Source of the DNA: Acetatifactor sp. | GTDB taxonomy: Bacteria > Bacillota > Clostridia > Lachnospirales > Lachnospiraceae | Length of the DNA: 9,006 nt | Assembly (NCBI GenBank): GCA_024699575.1 | Contig: JAILPF010000232.1 | Location: 1-9,006, forward strand | Reading direction: 5' to 3' | The notes under the pieces: model-generated | The model's input: the letters and a program-made list of their open reading frames with translations, nothing else | Told to the model about the DNA's origin: nothing | Database searches by the model: none | Shown here: positions 5,562 to 9,006 of the stretch, piece by piece | Numbering within the stretch: position 1 is the stretch's first letter | Layout: every line of letters starts with the position of its first letter | Position numbers and translations under genes: made by a program

Positions 5562-6881
5562 TTAAACACCCATGGTCATAAAAGCCGGCATCATAACAAT
5601 AATCATAACCACCAATAACAACATAACCATAGGCAGTAAGAGTTTTGTAGACGCTTCCTCTCCCAGCTTTCTTCCCTGCCTGAGCCTTCCGTCCAGCGAT
5701 CGGATAGCTTCTTCCTGCAGGCATTGCAGCAAGGTAAGATTTCCTTTTTTCAGATTTTGACATAGCAACCCGCTCAACCGGATGTACTCCTGTGTCCCCA
5801 TTCTTTTTCCCATATGTTCATATGCCACATTCTCCGGCACACCTGTATTTAACTCTCTGCACAAATACACAATCTCATCTCGTAGCGGTCCATCCCGGCA
5901 CTCAAGCTCAATTCTTTTGAATGCACTTCTTACACTCAACCCTGCTCCCAGATAGAGCGTCAACTTATGAACAATGCCCGGATAATATCTGGATAACTCT
6001 TTTTTTCTTCGTTCCATCTCAGTCTGCAAATCTCTATCCGCCAAAAAGTATGTTAATCCTGCAATCGCCATACTTCCAAAAAAAATAATCCCTGCTATAT
6101 TGCGGACAGCTTTCCTCCAATGCAGTTCTTGTCCATCCAGACTTTGCGGCAAAGCCCATTCAATATTTTCCCTGTTACTCTCTTCAGAGTGCGCAAGACT
6201 TTCCCTAAGCCTGTCAGAAAATTGCTGTGGGGAATCTCGTTTTGATGGTGTAAGCTTTATTGGAATCAATAGCTTCCAGCTTTTTTCCTGATAGCTTATT
6301 TCCGCTATAAGAACTGTATCCTGCATCTCATCCGTCGGATACAGGTTCCCACGTTCATCCACCAGCCCCCTGGTATCACCCTCCCATCGTACGCAGAATG
6401 GATACCCCGGATATTCTTCCCTTAATATCAGAGGAGACTCCACCTGCTCAAGGGAAATATTATCCCCAAGAATCATGACCGCAATATCCTCTTGAAAGTC
6501 CTCATATTTCTCGATTGTCTCCTGCTCCCCCAGCTGTCGTTCCTGCAATTCGATTGTCACATTCTCTTCGCCCAGAGGGCTTTCGCAAATCAGGGAAAAC
6601 TCCCTGCTTCCTTCCCCCGGCTCTCCTCTGTATAAAATATTGTTTTCCTCCATCCCGCCATCCAGAAAGGCTTTTATCCATGACAAAGTCGCAATGAGAA
6701 TACCGGCACATATAATAAGCATTGTCTTTTCAATTTTCTTACTATAATATGTCTTTCTCAGCTCTGCCTCCGAGACAGTCGGATGAAGCAGTAATAACGC
6801 CTGAACATTTCTTTTTTGGTGAAAAAAATGATAATGATGTTCATCAAGCCATTGATATATTGCCTCTGCAATCCTTAACAT
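5562..6881 (-). CDS. TadC-like type II secretion F-domain protein with large extracellular insert
   Basis: This 439-aa inner-membrane platform protein would act with TadB as the base on which TadA drives pilus assembly. A cytoplasmic N-terminus (1-51) leads to a first membrane helix (about 52-72). A soluble region of about 185 residues follows, then a second helix (258-282), a cytoplasmic F domain (about 285-410: YYPGIVHKLTLYLGAGLSVRSAF, CRELNTGVPE, LKKGNLTLLQCL) and a last hydrophobic helix (413-434). The insert, on the outside if topology is standard, contains VRWEGDTRGLVDERGNLYP, which reads like a degenerate bacterial Ig-like (aBig-type) domain. Canonical proteobacterial TadC is about 300 aa and lacks such a region. 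Start ATG 6881 has GGGAGG seven bases upstream; the gap from tadB is 12 nt. TadC identity follows from order and the F domain; the Ig-like call is tentative. Confidence 0.88.
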   Translation of the reverse strand: MLRIAEAIYQWLDEHHYHFFHQKRNVQALLLLHPTVSEAELRKTYYSKKIEKTMLIICAGILIATLSWIKAFLDGGMEENNILYRGEPGEGSREFSLICESPLGEENVTIELQERQLGEQETIEKYEDFQEDIAVMILGDNISLEQVESPLILREEYPGYPFCVRWEGDTRGLVDERGNLYPTDEMQDTVLIAEISYQEKSWKLLIPIKLTPSKRDSPQQFSDRLRESLAHSEESNRENIEWALPQSLDGQELHWRKAVRNIAGIIFFGSMAIAGLTYFLADRDLQTEMERRKKELSRYYPGIVHKLTLYLGAGLSVRSAFKRIELECRDGPLRDEIVYLCRELNTGVPENVAYEHMGKRMGTQEYIRLSGLLCQNLKKGNLTLLQCLQEEAIRSLDGRLRQGRKLGEEASTKLLLPMVMLLLVVMIIVMMPAFMTMGV

Positions 6882-6893
6882 TGCACATCCTCC

Positions 6894-7664
6894 CTATATT
6901 ATTTCTGTCAAGATTACAGCCCAGATTCTTTCCCCCAGATAATAGGCACCAGTGTAAAGCACTAGACATCCGCTCATCAGCCCTATCCCCATAGGGGTAC
7001 CGTAAAGTGCATCTAAATAATGTGGATAAGATACGCTGATATAGCACAAGATACCAAAAGGCATCCATCGCATAAGCGTCTGTTCCAGCAGTCGTCCGCC
7101 CAGCAATGTCTGTATCTCCAATCTGGTCTCAATCCGTCGCCCTATCAGTTCCGCTGAATTTTGAATCACCTTTGACATATTTCCACCAGTTCTTTTCGCA
7201 ATCGCAAAAACATTTGCAAATTGAAGGATATCTTCATCTTTTGTCCTCTCTGCAAAATCATTCAACAGTTCCTCCAGCGAAATATTGATAATCAATCCCC
7301 TCCGAATCCTTTCCAGTTCCTGATAGATGTCCGATTGTTCCCCATAGAGCAGGCGCATATCCTCACGGCTCTCCAGAAATGCATTTTCCACTGCATACCC
7401 CGCTCTCAAAGAAGCCGCTACCGACAGGATGCATTCTTTAAATTGCTCCGCCGTTTTCTCTTGTTTTTTCCGATTTATTTGTCGCAATTTAATCTTTCCG
7501 AACAGGCACCCGGGAATAGACATGGGCATGAACGCCCATATACTTTTGTAAAAGAAGTAAGCAAGCATAGACATCACCAAAAGCACTTGCACAACCAACC
7601 AAAATCTTTCAGTATCCCAATAATTTTTCCTGAAAAAAACCAGCTGTTTTAAGTTTTTTCTCAT
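6894..7664 (-). CDS. TadB-like type II secretion F-domain protein
   Basis: This 256-aa membrane platform protein is the partner of TadC. Hydrophobic helices lie near residues 22-56 and around 200-215 and 227-248, flanking the cytoplasmic F domain. Typical F-domain signatures are EQFKECILSVAASLRAGYAVENAF (here about 73-96) and FANVFAIAKRTGGNM (about 149-163). I chose ATG 7664 because AAAGGTGG lies eight bases upstream. A GTG at 7676 is in frame but has poorer spacing. The start lies inside tadA, overlapping its 3' end by 56 nt, an unusually long overlap for this operon. The stop TAG is also the beginning of the ribosome site for tadC. Confidence 0.9.
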   Translation of the reverse strand: MRKNLKQLVFFRKNYWDTERFWLVVQVLLVMSMLAYFFYKSIWAFMPMSIPGCLFGKIKLRQINRKKQEKTAEQFKECILSVAASLRAGYAVENAFLESREDMRLLYGEQSDIYQELERIRRGLIINISLEELLNDFAERTKDEDILQFANVFAIAKRTGGNMSKVIQNSAELIGRRIETRLEIQTLLGGRLLEQTLMRWMPFGILCYISVSYPHYLDALYGTPMGIGLMSGCLVLYTGAYYLGERIWAVILTEII

Positions 7665-8847
7665 GCAGCAGTCCACCTTTCTTTTTTAACCGGCCAATAA
7701 CCCTTCCCCCACCGGTCTGTCCTTGTTCCTCAAATTCATACAGTGTATTAAAACGGATCTCATCGCTTTCGCATCCCACAACCTCAACAATTTCCAAGAC
7801 CTTTCTGGATTTGTCCCGAAGTCTCCCAAGATGTACAATAATATCTACTCCGGAAGCAATCTGCTGTCTGATTGCAGACAGAGGAATCTCCATCCCCATC
7901 AGAATCATATTTTCCAGCCTGGCCATCATATCCACACTACTGTTCGCATGTCCCGTTGACATACTTCCATCATGTCCCGTGTTAAGGCACTGCATCATAT
8001 CAATCGCCTCGGCCCCACGGACCTCCCCGACGATAATCCGGTCCGGGCGCATACGCAAAGCACATTTAATTAAATCCCGGATGGTAATTTCCCTGCACCC
8101 CTCCTCGTTTCGATTTCTTGTCTCCAGCCGGACTAAATTAGGGATTTCCTGGAGTTGTAGTTCTGCACTGTCCTCAATGGTGATAACCCTCTCATCAGCA
8201 GGAATATAACGAGACAGAACATTCAAAAGAGTGGTTTTACCGCTTCCTGTTCCTCCACTTATAAAAATATTGTAACCTGCCTGCACCAGCATTTTTAGCA
8301 AGTCCGCAGCTTCTTGCGAAATGACATCTTTCTCAATCAGCCACTGCATATCAATAGGCCTTTCCGGGAAACGCCGGATTGTTACAATCGGGCCGTTGAG
8401 CGCCACAGGATTCATTACAATATTGACCCTCGACCCATCTGCCAGTCTTGCATCTACAATGGGAGATGCCTCGTTCACCACACGATTGCAACCTGCAACA
8501 ATTCTCTGAATGACATCCTGCAGTTTTTCGATGGACTCAAATTCCACATCCAATTCCGAAATCTGCCCGGAACGTTCAATAAAAATATGTTCCATGCCAT
8601 TAATCATTATCTCCGTCACTGACCGATCCTCCATGAACAACTGCAGGATGTCCAGTCTGCGCAGGGAATCAAAGAGTTCCTTTTTGAGACGTCTTCGCAG
8701 CTCTACCGGGTAAATTGTCAGACTCTCTCCCAACAGCACATCATCAATCGCCGCTTCAATCTCTTCATCCTCATACTCCCTCCCGTAATCAATTCTCTCC
8801 CTCACTCTCTGAGCCAGCTCCCTTTTTAATTCTAAGTATTCTTTCAA
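7609..8847 (-). CDS. cpaF: Tad pilus assembly ATPase TadA/CpaF
   Basis: This 412-aa cytoplasmic hexameric ATPase of the type II/IV secretion (GspE-like) family powers Flp pilus assembly. Counting from the TTG start, the Walker A motif GGTGSGKT is at about 198-205, the Asp box TIEDSAEL at 223-230, Walker B RIIVGEVRG at 270-278 with E275, and the His box STGHANS at about 297-303. The N-terminal domain includes the CpaF-typical ERIDYGREYEDEEIEAAIDD and VTEIMINGMEHIFIERSG. Start is TTG 8847: it has GGGGGG six bases upstream and forms a TTGA overlap with the stop of the preceding gene. The frame stays open to an ATG at 8964, but that would overlap the previous gene by 121 bases. The C-terminus runs 56 nt into tadB; the LLHEKKLKTAG ending looks like normal CpaF tail sequence, so the overlap seems real. 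Confidence 0.96.
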   Translation of the reverse strand: MKEYLELKRELAQRVRERIDYGREYEDEEIEAAIDDVLLGESLTIYPVELRRRLKKELFDSLRRLDILQLFMEDRSVTEIMINGMEHIFIERSGQISELDVEFESIEKLQDVIQRIVAGCNRVVNEASPIVDARLADGSRVNIVMNPVALNGPIVTIRRFPERPIDMQWLIEKDVISQEAADLLKMLVQAGYNIFISGGTGSGKTTLLNVLSRYIPADERVITIEDSAELQLQEIPNLVRLETRNRNEEGCREITIRDLIKCALRMRPDRIIVGEVRGAEAIDMMQCLNTGHDGSMSTGHANSSVDMMARLENMILMGMEIPLSAIRQQIASGVDIIVHLGRLRDKSRKVLEIVEVVGCESDEIRFNTLYEFEEQGQTGGGRVIGRLKKKGGLLHEKKLKTAGFFQEKLLGY

Positions 8848-9006
8848 AGTTTTCCCCCCAGCAAGTCTTTTATCTGTGCTTTCACATATGCAGCCAAATC
8901 TCCTCTGGTGTATTGCTCCATCCCACAGGGAAGATTGCGAAGAACAGGCGGAAAGCATTTCCATGTCTTTTCAAGCACGTCATCATATTCGCACATTGCC
9001 AGAACA
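8844..9006 (-). CDS. C-terminal 53 residues of a gene upstream of tadA, probably TadZ/CpaE-like ATPase (partial)
   Basis: In the third minus-strand frame, 53 codons from the window edge end at a TGA (8846-8844) that overlaps the TTG start of tadA. The peptide includes CEYDDVLEKTWKCFPPVLRN, then LPCGMEQYTRGD, and ends AQIKDLLGGKL. The tight stop/start overlap, and the fact that the competing frame is only the unlikely N-terminal extension of tadA, argue that this is coding. In Firmicutes tad loci the gene before tadA usually encodes a MinD/ParA-like TadZ/CpaE protein that places the pilus machine, and the LP-x-GMEQYTRGDLAAYV ending is compatible with that. No catalytic motif is in view, so identity rests on position and weak resemblance. 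Confidence 0.65.
   Translation of the reverse strand, partial: VLAMCEYDDVLEKTWKCFPPVLRNLPCGMEQYTRGDLAAYVKAQIKDLLGGKL
8854..8859 (-). promoter_or_regulatory. Ribosome binding site deciding the TTG start of tadA
   Basis: A GGGGGG run on the minus strand lies six bases before the TTG at 8847. It supports the short form of TadA over the ATG at 8964, which lies deep inside the preceding reading frame. Purine-rich but not an ideal AGGAGG match, it is likely helped by ribosomes terminating at the overlapping TGA. Confidence 0.6.

Noticed and set aside
8848..8964. Longer TadA from ATG 8964
   Set aside because: The added residues (CSSQSSLWDGAIHQ...) do not resemble CpaF N-termini and lie in a second frame of the preceding gene, whose stop overlaps the better-supported TTG start.

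Overview
The window looks like a chromosomal piece of a Gram-positive Clostridia-type bacterium, most likely Lachnospiraceae. The evidence is AT-leaning sequence, strong AGGAGG-type ribosome binding sites, frequent GTG/TTG starts, and a tad locus of Firmicutes composition (Flp1-like pilin, DUF5702 protein, DUF6382-FHA protein, no secretin). Every credible gene is on the minus strand, so the biological order runs from 9006 down to 1. No tRNA, rRNA, insertion sequence, phage gene, CRISPR array or non-coding stretch over 100 bases was seen.

Positions 9006 to 954 hold one tightly packed tad (type IVc pilus / type II secretion-like) operon. In transcription order: the C-terminal end of a gene probably encoding the TadZ/CpaE-like localisation ATPase; TadA/CpaF motor ATPase; TadB and TadC membrane platform proteins, TadC carrying a large extra domain between its first two membrane helices; a 55-aa Flp1-like pilin; a DUF5702 TadG-like protein; a TadE-like pseudopilin with two C-terminal Cys/His modules; a TadV/CpaA prepilin peptidase; a second small TadE-like pseudopilin; and a DUF6382-FHA protein. 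Gaps run from a 56-nt overlap to 25 nt, with several start/stop overlaps, so these genes are almost certainly co-transcribed and in part translationally coupled. The ATPase and TadB/TadC would drive assembly, the peptidase would mature the pilin and pseudopilins, and the FHA protein could be a phospho-dependent regulator or scaffold.

Positions 889 to 1 hold a rhomboid intramembrane protease gene and, 17 nt downstream, the start of a flavodoxin/NADPH-dependent FMN reductase-like gene. A 64-nt gap with no convincing terminator separates them from the tad genes.

The strangest feature is at the very edge. Positions 1-41 and 56-96 form a perfect 41-bp inverted repeat around a 14-nt loop. Codon reading shows that the left arm plus loop is the sense strand of the flavodoxin-like gene, including its natural continuation past the arm. 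The sequence therefore folds back on itself inside that gene. This is most simply a snap-back chimera at a contig end, and it gives the annotated protein a false tail. The tad operon itself is largely a known type of system. The less ordinary parts are the tandem Cys/His modules on a pseudopilin, the Ig-like TadC ectodomain, and the graded prepilin cleavage motifs.
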